From Lophium mytilinum (taxonomy: Eukaryota; Ascomycota; Dothideomycetes; Mytilinidiales; Mytilinidiaceae), in assembly GCA_010093605.1 (NCBI GenBank), contig MU004200.1, positions 6,155-70,154 on the forward strand: a stretch of 64,000 bases of DNA. The letters run 5' to 3'. Below are positions 12,875 to 24,121 of the stretch, piece by piece (position 1 is the first letter of the stretch; each line of letters starts with the position of its first letter). The notes beneath the pieces are model-generated. The model saw only the letters and a program-made list of their open reading frames with translations, was not told where the DNA came from and ran no database searches. Both the position numbers and the translations under genes were made by a program.

Positions 12875-14197
12875 ATGGCCGCCCACACAGACAGACCCAT
12901 CTCCAACATCGCCGTGGCATTTGCCGGCCATACTGCCTTTGTGGATATCCCTAAAGCTCGCGACGGCGGGCTCCTCCACGTTCCGGACCTGGCCCAGCAG
13001 CACCCTACCATGCTCCTCACGCCCCCGAACTCTATATCTCCTACTTTACCGCCGCACAAGGCTCTTTCCGATCATCCCCATGGCTCGACGCGCGCTCCTG
13101 CCCATCAGGCAGATTCCGACGTTGACCTCATGGACGCTGTGGAGCATGCCACGGCGCAGGGTCACCCAACAGCGCTGTCGCGCGCCGCCCTCTCTGGCCT
13201 CGAAGCAGCAGGCGCCATAACGCCTGTTATGCTTGCGAGGCACCATCTCCCGGACATACTCCTTGCTCACGGGCCCATGGCGATTCGCCATGTGCTGAAC
13301 CATTTAGCTCAGTCCGTCCCCGGGTTCTCCAGGATACCACCTGCGAAAGCTCGACGACTTGTAGTTGGAGCTTTGGAGAGCCGAGGCGGCGGCGGCACCA
13401 AAGGAGAGGTCGAGTTCGAGAAAGTGGGATGGGGCCGATGGGATGCTCGTCTGAAAGGACACCCTCCCCGAGAAGGCAGGACATCACAGCAGGGCTCGGC
13501 ACCAATCGCCGCGCATAGCTTGGTGCGCTCCGGAGTCTCTCCGCCAGCGAGCGTGCCCGAGTCGTACACTTTGTCCAGTGCAGGTGGCCTCCAAATCCCA
13601 AAAAGCCGCCGAAATGCGCGCAACATCTACTCCGGCAGCTGGGCAGGAGAGTCTGTCCTAAGCTCCCGCGATGAAGAGATGGAAGACATGAATATGGCAG
13701 AGCACGAGGCAGACAAAATGTCCTTGGATGGATCTGACCATGACTCTGGATCCGAATCGTCTGAAATGGCGGAAGACATCCCAGGCCTGGAAGACGACCT
13801 GGATGATGTTACGGACCAAGAAGACTGGGCTGCTATTGGTCCCGATGCCCTCAGACAGGGCATTGACAGCTTCGGACGTAGAGACGCCCATCGCAGCGTC
13901 AGTGCCCTGGTACGCTCAGCGCCTACACGCCTGAAGAACATAGGACCCACGCCTGGCTCGAAATATGCGACCCAGCGCTCGAGATTGTCTTCTTTACAGT
14001 TGCAGAAACAGCATCAGCAGTCCCGGTCTGGGAGACAAGTTACCCCCGACCTCCGAATCTCTTCCTTTTCGTCGGGGACCCGTGTTGGCGCGCGGGTTTC
14101 TTCTGCTGCTATCCCATCGGACTCGTACGATGTTATGGACCAGAACACTCAGGAGAGGGAGGCGATCGAGGCATTGCTTCGCATGGGCTCCATGTAG
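12875..14197 (+). CDS. Stb3-like Sin3-binding / RRPE-binding transcription regulator
   Basis: A single open frame of 440 residues. Residues about 110-200 carry the Stb3 signature: ITPVMLARHHLPDILLAHGP, then MAIRHVLNHLAQSVPGF, then KARRLVVGALE, ending in EKVGWGRWDARLKG. In yeast, Stb3 binds ribosomal RNA processing elements and the Sin3 deacetylase complex and represses growth genes when TORC1/Sch9 signalling is low. The remainder is low-complexity: Pro/His-rich before the domain, an acidic Ser/Glu/Asp stretch at about 265-320, and a Ser/Arg-rich tail with a possible amphipathic end (REAIEALLRMGSM). The first ATG was used. A leader intron upstream is possible. No transmembrane or signal sequence is seen. 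Confidence 0.85.
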   Translation: MAAHTDRPISNIAVAFAGHTAFVDIPKARDGGLLHVPDLAQQHPTMLLTPPNSISPTLPPHKALSDHPHGSTRAPAHQADSDVDLMDAVEHATAQGHPTALSRAALSGLEAAGAITPVMLARHHLPDILLAHGPMAIRHVLNHLAQSVPGFSRIPPAKARRLVVGALESRGGGGTKGEVEFEKVGWGRWDARLKGHPPREGRTSQQGSAPIAAHSLVRSGVSPPASVPESYTLSSAGGLQIPKSRRNARNIYSGSWAGESVLSSRDEEMEDMNMAEHEADKMSLDGSDHDSGSESSEMAEDIPGLEDDLDDVTDQEDWAAIGPDALRQGIDSFGRRDAHRSVSALVRSAPTRLKNIGPTPGSKYATQRSRLSSLQLQKQHQQSRSGRQVTPDLRISSFSSGTRVGARVSSAAIPSDSYDVMDQNTQEREAIEALLRMGSM

Positions 14198-15027
14198 AAT
14201 CCTCTCCCTTTGCTTCTAGTACAGATGAATGTTTCCTGCTATGGATACTAAGTATCATTCTTTTCTTTTTTGAGCTTTGCAGCTGGGTTGGAAAGCGTTT
14301 ATTGGAAAAGGGATCCCCAGCTTCCGAACGTCAAGCGCTGACTTCGGAGCTTTCTCGACTGGTGGATTTTACCCCTCATTCCACTGTCTAGGGCCGTCTA
14401 AACAGACATACTGCGTTGTGCATTGCCCTTAATTGCCAGGTCTCATACACTGGCTAAACGATCTATTGAGCATAAACCATTCATCGCGATGCGAGGCGAA
14501 ACAATCCACTCCTGTAGATACTTAGTACAAGTTCTTGCTCTCAGTTCCGCACGCTGAAATGGGACAATAATGCCGCTCGCAAACCTTACACTTTCACGTG
14601 TGGATACATGTACTAAGTAAATCTGCCAGTCTCATGCAATAGCACGATAACCATATCGCCCTAAGTTCAGAAGTGGTGTTCCGGCAACATGCTCGCATCG
14701 ACGACTAGCCATAGACGGTTCTTCCGCCTCTGCCCCACGAAACTTGCTCAACAGATCCTGAACGCTCGTTGATCAGGCGGGACGGCGTGTAGTATCATTG
14801 GTGCCGATAGCCGGAGTATTGGTCACATTGCAAGTCCCTTTGCTTGCCTGCCGATATGCAACCATACCCATGGTAATAGACTACTGAAGAGAGCGCCTGG
14901 AATACAATATCATGCGACTCTGCCCTTCAATCTCTCCCTACCTTCCCATCACCTCTTCCAGGAAACACAAATCTCGACCAACTTCAACCATCCAATCCCT
15001 CATCTACTCTATCCATCATCATCCATC
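14198..15027. other. Intergenic region upstream of metallothionein
   Basis: No coding signal was found. The 120 bp before the metallothionein ATG are CT-rich, typical of fungal core promoters and leaders. I saw no motif I can call a metal-responsive element. Confidence 0.45.
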
Positions 15028-15105
15028 ATGCCAGGCTGTGGAACAGAAGGATGCACTTGTGCTGATTGCGGCTGTGCCGCTGGCGCCTGCTCTTGCGGCA
15101 AATAA
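15028..15105 (+). CDS. Copper metallothionein, 25 residues
   Basis: ATG at 15028 opens an intronless frame of 25 codons ending TAA at 15103-15105. Seven cysteines lie at residues 4, 9, 11, 14, 16, 21 and 23, giving C-x4-C-x-C-x2-C-x-C-x4-C-x-C. The other residues are mainly Gly, Ala, Thr, Ser and Asp, with a C-terminal Lys and no aromatics. Length, cysteine number and composition match the short fungal copper metallothioneins, such as the 7-Cys Neurospora protein. Such proteins bind cuprous ions in a cluster in the cytosol and protect against excess copper. The spacing differs from Neurospora in detail. The start follows atccatcatc, a normal context. It is below the size cut-off of most gene finders. 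Confidence 0.8.
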   Translation: MPGCGTEGCTCADCGCAAGACSCGK

Positions 15106-15499
15106 ATGGTACTTACGAGGCCAACTTGTTCTGACCTTCAAACTCACAATGGATATAGAAGCCGTGCACAACCCTTAAGAGAGTTCAGGCCCGTTGTTTT
15201 ATAGGAAGATCGTGGTAGGACAAGACAGATATGGAAGAACATTCGCTTGGATGGACGATAGGATATATTGCAGATTTATTAGGGCTGCTTATTAAAGCTC
15301 CTGGCAATTAATCAGCTATATAGCAACATAATTTGGGCCAACCACATGTGCAAATTTGTTTATTGTTGAGGTGCAGCCTTTCCGCGACTGCTTGACTTCC
15401 AACCGACCAATATTAGATTGGACAACAATGGATGGTTTCTTAGCTCTATTCTAAATCCTTACCTATTTTGCAAAATGTCATCCTTATTTTGTTGCTTCT

Positions 15500-16015
15500 A
15501 TCCTGGCCTAGTGTAATTATATGATTATAAAAGTAGAAAAGGTAATGTAGTAATAAGGGGTTATTATATAATCTATAAACTCTCTATATTATATTAGCTG
15601 GATAATAAGATATTTAAAGATAACTAGCATAGCCTTTATTTTTTTCCTATAGAGTTAATACTATAAGAATAGTACTAAATAAAGAAGAGTGCTATAAAAG
15701 GATATACTATAGTAAAGTAAATATTTATAAGGTTTTTAGTAACTAACCTCTATAACTATATATATAGATAGTTTAAATACTTCTTAAATATTATTTATAT
15801 ACTATCTCTAGCTAATATACTAGTAGATACTATAATCCTAATTCTATTACTATATATTAAGCCTATAATTAGCTTACTTAAATGCTAGTAGCATTATAAA
15901 CCTATAAATTAGCTTACTAGAACTGCTTAATAAACTTTAATAATAAAAGGTTAAATAGGGTGCTAAGAGTAGTAAATAGATAATACTAGAGAAGAAAGTA
16001 TAGAGAGTATCTATT

Positions 16016-16046
<31 letters not shown>

Positions 16047-16284
16047 CTACCTATCTATCTACCTATCTTTCTACCTATCTTTCTATATATATCTAAATCT
16101 ATAAACTCTTAAATAAGAGTAGTATTACTAATATAGCCCCTAATTATTATATCTAGGTATTTCTCTTAAAGAATAACCTACAGGTATTAGGCGGATAGGC
16201 TAGCTAGTTATCCTAGTATATAGCTATCTATCTATTTCTTATAATATTATAAATAAAATATAAAGCTTTAAATTAGTAGAATAA
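15500..16284. other. AT-rich RIP-like DNA with TATC microsatellite
   Basis: Composition changes sharply near 15500. No gene is present. A (TCTA)n tract lies at about 16013-16088. Confidence 0.7.
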
Positions 16285-16574
16285 TATAAGACTTATAATA
16301 GTATAAGCATTATATTATTATAGATAATAGGTTTAAAAGCCTTTAAATAAGACAAAACTATAAGTATTTAAATATAATATAAGAAACATTAGATAATATT
16401 ATAAGAATGTTAGAGAATTAGTTTATAATGCATTAAATAGTCTATATATATAACTCTATTACTATTAGTATATACGTACAACTCTATTACTATTAGTATA
16501 GAATAGAGAACTTAAGTAATATAATTTCCATCTATCTATCTATCTATTCTTACACTAACTCTATACCTTAAATA
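16285..16574 (+). mobile_element. Solo copia-family LTR with target duplication
   Basis: Matches the 4880-5136 LTR over its length (the cttataatagtataagc start, ataatgcattaaatag middle and ctctaccttaaata-like end). It is flanked by aataa (16280-16284) and aacaa (16575-16579), a 5-bp target duplication allowing one transition. The middle contains a short duplicated block. Strong AT shift indicates an old copy. Confidence 0.8.
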
Positions 16575-16899
16575 AACAAAGTTGCTATATAGCCGTAGCT
16601 AAGACTAAATCTAGGGGGGTGATAGGAAGAGAAGAGGTGGGTAATAACTAAACTTGTCTATTTTTAATTAAGTAATGTTAGGCCTAACTTAGGCTATAGT
16701 ATAAGCCGCCAACAAGCTAATGCTTATATTTCAGCTTGATAATGCTGATACACGGGGATCATATATGACATATGCTTGAAAGAGCATGCCAAGAACTCCG
16801 TCTCGATATTTTCAGAGTGTACGGTATTAACCTATTAGGTCTATTGTCATCATACCCTAGAACCGATGGTGTATTCATAGAGCGAGGATATCTGCTCTG

Positions 16900-18657
16900 C
16901 TATTGTAGGGGTTTTATTTTTCCCACTCCAAGCACACTCCAGAACGCCTCCTCTCTCTTCTCCTTGCCTCCTGGTCGAGTGCTCTCTGTGCCAGGGGCAC
17001 GATCCTCGACTGCTACGTCGCTCTCGTATTCAATCCTTACGAAAATCGGTATCTCTAGAACATCCTCATCCTCGACTAGGCCGTCGTCATCCCGATACTT
17101 TTGGTCTCCTCCGAATGTTAGACCGCGATGCTGCTCGATGATTCCGGGAACGACTTCCAAGATGATAGAGGTCCAGTTACGGCCGCGCTCCCATATCTTT
17201 CCAGCCTCGACTTGGGTTGAATTTGCGCTCGACGAGTCGGACGGCCCGCCGCGTCTGGCAGGTGTAGAGCTCAAAGCTTCATCCCAAACATCCGTATTTG
17301 CGCCTACATCGAATTGAGGACAAAGGATGGTGACTTTGCTCTTCACTTTGCCCATAGTAGTAGACGGAGTGGCAAGCGTGATACGAACTGGCTCGAACAA
17401 AGGATTTGAGACCGTGAGCAAGAAGTGTATTGTCGCGGATGGCTGTAAGTGACTGTAATCAAAGCCCTGAGCAGCGGAACTTGGAACGGTGGGCAAAGGC
17501 AATGAAGCAGAAAGCGCACGAATTGATAGACGAGGGATATGATTCGATGCCAGGAGCTTGATCTTGTACCGTGTACTAGTGATTTTTGGCTCAGGCTTTG
17601 ACAAGATATGCCGACAGGCACGGCAACGCTTTCCGCGCTTGGTACATAGCAGTGTTGGAGAGGGACGAAGCTCACTAGCAAAGCGGACAGACTGATCTAG
17701 TTGGTTATTCTTCTGAGAGTAAGTAAGCGTGTGATCCCATCCGCGAAGCTTCAGGTCTTGTATGGCGGCATGGTCAGATGAGGAGGTGTGAATCGCAAGG
17801 CCCTCGGCGACGGAGCTGGCCTCTCGCATTGGCGGTGGTTTGTCACGTTTCTGCTTCTTCGATGAGGCAGAGGAATAGAGATTCATGATCCGCGAGAAAG
17901 ACGATGGCGAGCTGAAGTTAATGTCGTGGTGTGGTGAGAAGGGGTGAGAGGATGCACCGAGCGAGAGCTGGGACTTATAGAAGCTTGAGAGGTTTGAAAA
18001 CACATCCTCCTGTGCGGGCGGGTCGGCAGCGTCTGAAAGCTCCACGGAAATATCCTCGCGAGCAGCTGCGAGTCCGTCCCTGGCTTCGTGCCGCTTCTCT
18101 CGTGCCTTCTCGCGCTCCTTGAGGCTCGGGACGACCTGCCCACCGTTCTTTATCCTCGCAAGCTGCTGTGTGATGCCCGTATGCTTCTCGAACTCGATGC
18201 CGATATCGAGCGTACTCCAGTGACAGTAAGGGCAGCATAGGAAGAAGGGGCCGGCGAGACCACCCGTATCGTCGTTCGACGGATGCTTGGGAGGCTCGAG
18301 GGAGCTGACAGTCATTGACGAGGTACACACAGGGCAGTTGTAGCAGTTACGAGTGCATCGATTGCCCTCGCTTTTGATCATGCTGCTGGGAACCTCGAAG
18401 AGACAGCTGGGGCAGAACCAATTCAGCGTTTCCTCGAGCACACATCGTGGACATCGGATCTGGCGGCAGTCTTCGCAGTAGAGCAGGTGCTCGAGTGGGT
18501 ACAAGGCGTAGTTTGAGCGTGGATTTCGAGGGTCGAAGGTGCGCTCGTCCTCGTCATCCGCCGGCGGAGGGTGGGATGCGCGCTTGGCCGTGGGCACCGC
18601 AGCAGCCGAGTCGAAGCAGTCGCACGAGTAGTACGTGTAGGGGAACGGGAGAGCCAT
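16900..18657 (-). CDS. Dynactin subunit 4 (p62)
   Basis: A single open frame of 585 residues. The N-terminus (MALPFPYTYYSCDC) is followed at about 60-125 by the p62 cysteine pairs: YCEDCRQIRCPRCV, WFCPSCLFEVP, CTRNCYNCPVC. Then FFLCCPYCHWSTLDIGIEFEK (about 150-170) is the strongest p62 signature. Another CRACR pair lies near residue 345. p62 sits at the pointed end of the dynactin Arp1 filament, and in Neurospora and Aspergillus it contributes to dynein-driven nuclear and early endosome movement. Length is normal for the fungal family. The gene is head-to-head with the NDUFAF5-like gene, 253 bp apart. No intron is needed. Confidence 0.9.
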   Translation of the reverse strand: MALPFPYTYYSCDCFDSAAAVPTAKRASHPPPADDEDERTFDPRNPRSNYALYPLEHLLYCEDCRQIRCPRCVLEETLNWFCPSCLFEVPSSMIKSEGNRCTRNCYNCPVCTSSMTVSSLEPPKHPSNDDTGGLAGPFFLCCPYCHWSTLDIGIEFEKHTGITQQLARIKNGGQVVPSLKEREKAREKRHEARDGLAAAREDISVELSDAADPPAQEDVFSNLSSFYKSQLSLGASSHPFSPHHDINFSSPSSFSRIMNLYSSASSKKQKRDKPPPMREASSVAEGLAIHTSSSDHAAIQDLKLRGWDHTLTYSQKNNQLDQSVRFASELRPSPTLLCTKRGKRCRACRHILSKPEPKITSTRYKIKLLASNHIPRLSIRALSASLPLPTVPSSAAQGFDYSHLQPSATIHFLLTVSNPLFEPVRITLATPSTTMGKVKSKVTILCPQFDVGANTDVWDEALSSTPARRGGPSDSSSANSTQVEAGKIWERGRNWTSIILEVVPGIIEQHRGLTFGGDQKYRDDDGLVEDEDVLEIPIFVRIEYESDVAVEDRAPGTESTRPGGKEKREEAFWSVLGVGKIKPLQ

Positions 18658-18910
18658 AGGCGCGGCGCCCTACAGAAGGGAAGGGGTTCTCGTGAGATGG
18701 TAGTGAGTGCAAGAGCCGCAGTGGTTGGGCAAGCTGAGTCCGAAATCTTGAGGTCACGTGCCAATATCCATACGTCAAAATGCGGACCTCCGTCTTAAGT
18801 AACGAAGTGTCGTTGAAGCGCCAATTGACCACGAACAGCGTCACTCCCTAACCGGTCGCGTACTGGCTTTCCTTTCCTCTTCTCTCCTCCTCTTCCTCCC
18901 CATCTCTGCC
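18658..18910. promoter_or_regulatory. Divergent promoter, dynactin p62 / NDUFAF5-like gene
   Basis: A short shared promoter. It contains a TCACGTGCC E-box-like motif at 18754-18762 and a CT-rich tract immediately before the 18911 ATG. The regulator is unknown. Confidence 0.5.
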
Positions 18911-20022
18911 ATGGTGTCCTCCGCCTTGCTGCCGGCTGCCTCGCTCCGCACCCTCACCCGCGCTCGTTCACATCGCGTCATAGCCCGCCAATTCGCCAGA
19001 CGATACGCTATCCAAGCTCCGGGAGCTCCCACACTAGACATCTTCAATAGCCAGACAAAATGGCTGCAGAAAGAGCGCGCTGCTGCTGACGTGCAAGCCA
19101 GCCGAGATGTGGACTACTTGCGGGATGAGGCTGCCTCGAGACTCTGCGAGAGATTGCTGGTATGTCTGCCCGCCGTGTGGTCACTTCACAGGCTCATTAC
19201 AGCCAGGACATCAATCGCCATTTCCCAAAGGTCCTGGACTTGGGTGCAAACGCGTGCAACATTGCCCGCATGCTTACTCGTCCCTCTCCAGACTCGCCCA
19301 GCCCAACGACCCGCGCTGAACGTCTGTCCACTCTTGTCGCCGCGGAATCGTCCCAGACGATGTTATACCGTGACGCAGACCTGCCTTTCAACCGCGCCTT
19401 AGAAGTTGTACGCCAGGTTCTCCCGAGCTCTGAGATGTTGCCATACAAGGCCAATACTTTCGATGCCGTCCTGAGCAGCTTAAGTCTGCATTGGATCAAC
19501 GATTTGCCATCGGTGCTGGCCCAAGTGAACAATGTACTCAAGCCTGATAGCCCCTTCATTGGAGTCATGTTGGGGGGTGATAGTCTCTTTGAGTTGCGTA
19601 CTTCCCTCCAACTCGCTGAATTGGAACGTCGTGGCGGCGTTTCGACGCACACTTCTCCGCTCGCCGACGTACGTGACGTTGGGGGACTGCTGCAACGGGC
19701 CGGGTTCCATTTGCTTACCGTGGATGTGGATGACATTGTCGTCGACTTTCCAAACAGCTTTGCATTGATGCGAGACCTTCAGGCTATGGGTGAGTCAAAT
19801 GCTGTGCTAGGCCGCGAGATGGGCGCTATACAGAAAGATGTGATGCTCGCTGCGGAAGGCATATATAGAGAGTTACACGGCAACGATGATGGTAGCATCC
19901 CTGCCACATTTCGGTTAATATACATGATAGGGTGGAAGGAGGGCCCTAATCAGTCGAAGCCTTTGACGAGAGGCAGCGGCATGGTAAGCATCAAAGACGT
20001 TCTAGAAGGGCAGACCAAGTGA
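18911..20022 (+). CDS. NDUFAF5-like mitochondrial complex I assembly methyltransferase
   Basis: Two exons fit: 18911-19159 and 19207-20022, with a GTATGT...CCAG intron (354 residues). The first about 35 residues are Arg/Ser/Ala-rich with no acid, as in a mitochondrial presequence. The mature part shows KVLDLGANACN (SAM-binding motif I), FDAVLSSLSLHWINDLP (motif II region), and the family block PFIGVMLGGDSLFELRTSLQLAELERRGGV. The C-terminal half (HTSPLADVRDVGGLLQRAGF) also matches. Human NDUFAF5 modifies an arginine of the NDUFS7 subunit during early complex I assembly. A similar role in the matrix is inferred. The acceptor at TTACAG four nt earlier would break frame, so CCAG is preferred. Confidence 0.9.
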
Positions 20023-20761
20023 GGAGCCCTACTCGTAGAAAATACTACAGAACATATGTTTCTCGCTGAATACAAGTATTGTAAAGACGCATTTCACGTT
20101 TTTGCCACTGAGACCGAGTACGAAAGACCCGACGCAGTCTCAGCACATCAGAGATCACTACCATCAGAAGGGATACCATGCTGTGCTGGAAACACTCATT
20201 TTATAGGTCTGTCCGTAATTGCCGCTATTTACAAATTCTACTATTTACCGTCGTTATCCGACGTTCTAGAGTGAAGAACATTCCTCGCCCAAGGAGACAA
20301 GGAAAGGGGTATCAGGCACAAGTGGCACATGTGCAATCGTCGTACTTGCAATGGTGCTACAATGACTGATTGCAACCCCTTGAAGATTCAGACTAGAGCC
20401 AAAGTGAGGAAAAGTTCAACTAGGGCAGCTAGACCGGCTTCTTGATCCCGACAACATGCCATGAACCCCAAGACAGTAGTATGAAAGTGAATGCATGCCA
20501 TGTGCCCTTGATATTGACAGTTTGGGACTGGCGTTTCTATGAGTGAGATCCATCTAGTAGAACACCGACCAAGGAAAGAGAGAAAGACAAAAGACAAAGA
20601 CGAAAAGGGCAATATACAAATCGGACACGAAGTGAGCAGTAAGTACGCAAGGATTCCCCCTACCACAGAGTCCAGACCGTTCTAATCAACTCAATGGGTT
20701 CGCGTTGAACGTCTGAAACCATGTTGAAACAAAGCAGTCAGCTTGCTGGGTATCCCAGGGA
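20023..20761. other. Convergent intergenic region
   Basis: Lies between the 3' ends of the NDUFAF5-like and F-box/WD40 genes. No gene, RNA or repeat was recognised. Confidence 0.4.
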
Positions 20762-22954
20762 TCATCTTCCTTCCAACAAGTGCACATCGTCCACTCCCCA
20801 ACCAAAATCTAAAATCACGACCCTGCCGTCCTGGCTCGTTGCCACGACTCTGCGGTAGTCACTCTTGGCGCTTAGTATCCAACTCGTTGTCCAATCTTTG
20901 TAGGTGCCAAAGGTCTCACCGGAATCGTAGTGACTGATCCGGATGCTTTGGTCGTAGCTACCGCTTATGACACGGTTGTTGTGGGCATCTAGGAATAGTG
21001 ATCGAACTAGACCGCCATGCCGTGAGGAGGTATGCAGGAGCTGGCCAGTTGTGGTGTCAAACTTGTACACCACATGATCGTTTCCGCCAGCCAGAACATA
21101 TTTTGCGTCATCAGAGAATTCGACCGCTGCAAGGCCGCGGTCTTGGGATTTGAAGTCTTTAATGCAAGTGCCCGAATCAAGATTCCAGAGCTTGGCGATA
21201 CCATCACCCGAGGCGGATACGAGAAGGTTCCCACGGAGCTGGACTGCGTTGACGGGACCCTGATGCCCGGTGAGCTCCTTGACATGCGTACCAGTCTGGC
21301 GATCCCAGACATTGATTGTTGCATCTTTAGAGCAGGAGATGATGTATTTGTCGTCCAGACAAACATCTAGTACCCCAGCAGTATGACGGCGGAGTCGATA
21401 TTTAGGAATGTAATCCTCTCCCGAGATATCCCACACAATGCATGTGTGATCGGAGGATCCAGTGACCATGATCTTGGAGTCAAATTGTAGACAAAGAATA
21501 CTAGCTTCATGGTAATCAGTCGGGACACTATAGAGCTTCCGGCCCTCGGGAGTGCCGTTCACCGATCGAGGGTTCAGAACTGTATTCGCGTGAATGTCCA
21601 GAGGGGCCGAGCTGGACGCGACTGGCAAGTTCGCCGGGCCACCGATCACTTTGAGACATTCAAAGGTTTTTAGATCCCACACACGGATAGTGCGATCACG
21701 TGAGCCAGTTATGATTTTGTTCCTGAAGGAAATATGTCAGATTAGAGTCTGAAAGAGGGCGAAGTGGGGCCCTTACTCGTCGAATTGGCAGCAATAAACC
21801 GAGTCGGTGTGCCCATTGAGATAGATCGCATTTGGAGTACCGGCTGCCCACCGACGTTCTAGCGTACAACGAACTTGATACATCTGTTTCCACTTCTGGC
21901 CCGGGTCAAATCTGCTACCGTTCTTTTTGCCGACGCCCGCTCCACCCATCATGATCGGCGTTGGTGAGACGTGATTTTCCAGCTCGAACCTACGCAGAAA
22001 TACGGCGCGCCACGCATATGTCGATGAGGCAGCGGCCCGCCATGCTTTTGATAGGACCTCGGTTTGTGCTAATGTGGCGGCGGTCAGATTGGAGAGTATC
22101 ATTGTGGACAGCTCAGCAGGAAGATACTGGATGGGATCTGTTGTTGTTAGGATATAGCGACCCGAAGCGCGTACTTTTAACATACCGTGTCTTGTTTCAA
22201 TCGGGTATTCTCGTCCCTCAATAGGCGAGGAGCAGGTCATACCAACGCCGCTTTCATTGTCTCTTGACACGTCGTCTCCGGCCGTGTACATGTCCCCATC
22301 AGACAAGAACTTCGCAGTCACTTCAGCATCCCGTCGCGCCTGTTTCGACAAGCTCAGGCGCTCATTCTGAGCCGCTGCTGCAGCGCGTGCTGCAGAGCCT
22401 CGAGAGGAATCAGTGGGGATGAAAGGCGGGCCCGCGTAATTTGTCGGCATGGGTGGAGGCCCAGGATTGTATCGAGCGGCATCTCCTGCAGGTCCTGAAG
22501 TAGCTTGCCGGCGGTACCGCATACTTCCAAAGCGCCGGGTCAATCGAGAGCCGCTCTGCGTTTGGGATTGGGGCATCAAGCAGCATGTCGCTGAGACGTC
22601 GAGCATTTCCGAGTCGTGGCTGCTCCGGCGAAATTTACTCATCGCTGAGTCTGCAGAGTCTCCTAGTTCCGAGGGCGGCGGCCGCTTCTTGGAAGATGAA
22701 GAAAGCCGGCGGTACATCTGCTTTACGCTCGAAAAGACTGTCGGGTGTGTGCTGTCGAAGTCCACAATTGTTCGGTCCTCGCTCACACGCTCCAATTGTG
22801 GCCCTACGTCCTTCGCATCTGTATAGGTAGAGAAGGTCTGCGAGGCGGTCTTCTTCAAAACTGGCGCAGCGCGTTGAGATGCCAGGCCGTCGTCGGCGGC
22901 TGAAGACGTCTTCGGTCGGTGAGAGAGGAACGACTTTGCGCGCTGCGTGGGCAT
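20762..22954 (-). CDS. F-box/WD40-repeat protein (SCF substrate receptor)
   Basis: Three exons on the minus strand fit: 22954-22186, 22137-21777 and 21722-20762. The start MPTQRAKSFLSHRPKT is preferred, giving 696 residues. An in-frame ATG at 23110 would add 52 residues. A Ser/Pro-rich N-terminus precedes an F-box (YLPAELSTMILSNLTAATLA, then KAWRAAASSTYAWRAVF) and about seven WD repeats starting at LNGHTDSVYCCQFDENKIIT and ending near the C-terminus. F-box/WD proteins recruit phosphorylated substrates to SCF ubiquitin ligases. The layout resembles Neurospora FWD-1 and animal beta-TrCP, but Cdc4/Met30-type receptors share it, so orthology is not claimed. The intron 22138-22185 is 48 nt, lacks stops, and could be retained in frame. 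Confidence 0.85.
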
Positions 22955-23638
22955 CCTCGGTCGCGGGAGCAGTGGGCAGTTGGCGCCAGCAGTTCGCGAC
23001 GAACCCAGGAAGGTGGAATGAGTTTGATGGCTACAGTGGCGCGACGGTAGTGCCGGGGGCGAGACTGAAGAGCGACAGAGGGAGGAAGACGAGGACGAAG
23101 GAACGAGCACTCGAGGTCCACAAGTGTGAGCAAGGTGAGGGTGGTCCCGGGAAACGACTGGTAATAGAGATTGACGATACGCAGATATATGTAAAGATTG
23201 AACAGCCCGGTAGTGGGAGCGGAACGAGGGAGGGCGGTGGCGACGGGCAACGAGAACGAGGGTTGTTTGGGGAGGATGATGGGGATGAAGACTTGGCCTA
23301 AGGGCCCATCCTTAGTGATCTGGAGATGGCCCGCCGGGTGCGCTTGCCCGTTCTAGGCCAAGTGCCGCATCACTCGAACTTCGCAGGCTTCGAATCCGCT
23401 TCCAACAGGCCTGGCCATTGCAGCCTCGCACCGCGCATGCAGCCGGTCGCCCTAGGCCCCTGGGAACGACGACGACCTGACGACGAGCGAGCCGGCAAGC
23501 CCGGAGCCCTGACATCGGCATCCCGTGGGTGCAGCATCGACTCGTCTTGCCACCGCTGCACGCCGCTCGCGCCGTAAGAGCCACAGAGCCTCCTCTCTCG
23601 TCGACGCCGGCTCACCTGCGTCACAGTCAGTCCACAGC
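22955..23638. promoter_or_regulatory. Divergent upstream region, F-box/WD40 gene / small membrane protein gene
   Basis: A GC-rich head-to-head region. If the alternative start at 23110 is used, its left part is coding. No operator was recognised. Confidence 0.4.
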
Positions 23639-24121
23639 ATGTCTTCTCCAATCCCCGCGCCGTACCGCGTCTTCCTGCTCTATGTGGAGCCGGCGTCGAC
23701 GTTGCTGGGCGCTTTCTTCGCCCACTGCCGCCAACACCAGTATCTCGCGCTGACACACGCTCGCTCTGCGCCCGCCAACGACAGCACCCTGCCTGCAGGA
23801 ACTGCGGTCGCCCTCTCCCAGCTGGCCAACCTCTATGTTCTTTTCGCTCTGAACGAGGTCTTCGTCTTGCGCAGCACTCGTGACCTGCGAGTGTGGAGGG
23901 CTCTTGTCTGGGGCTTGCTGCTTGCAGATTTGGGCCACCTTTATAGCCTGGTGCCTCTAGGTCTTGACGTCTACTGGAAGTTCTGGGCCTGGAATTCCAT
24001 TGACTGGGGAAACGTTGGATTTGTCTACTTGGGCGCTGCTACGCGGATGTGTTTCCTCTACGGCATCGGTCTGGGCCATGCTGAAGCACGTGGTCGTGAT
24101 GCCATAGTCAAGATCCAGTGA
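23639..24121 (+). CDS. Small four-helix membrane protein, probably DUF7704
   Basis: A single exon of 160 residues. It opens MSSPIPAPYRVFLLYVEPAS and has about four hydrophobic segments (about 10-28, 55-78, 88-110 and 130-152). The LYSLVPLGLDVYWKFWAWNS, then DWGNVGFVYLGAATRMCFL, pattern is what I remember for the fungal DUF7704 family, which is of unknown function. There is no signal peptide distinct from helix 1. The start was chosen because it is the first ATG in frame with a short 5' leader. The last codons lie inside an imperfect local duplication (see 24110-24265). Confidence 0.7.
   Translation: MSSPIPAPYRVFLLYVEPASTLLGAFFAHCRQHQYLALTHARSAPANDSTLPAGTAVALSQLANLYVLFALNEVFVLRSTRDLRVWRALVWGLLLADLGHLYSLVPLGLDVYWKFWAWNSIDWGNVGFVYLGAATRMCFLYGIGLGHAEARGRDAIVKIQ

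Noticed and set aside
12504-13220. Long plus-strand frame overlapping the Stb3-like start
   Set aside because: Low-complexity Ser/Thr/Arg composition in GC-rich DNA, different frame from the clear Stb3 domain, no homology.
14912-15178. 88-codon frame spanning the metallothionein
   Set aside because: It reads the metallothionein sequence in another frame, gives a composition without family features, and lacks the cysteine pattern.
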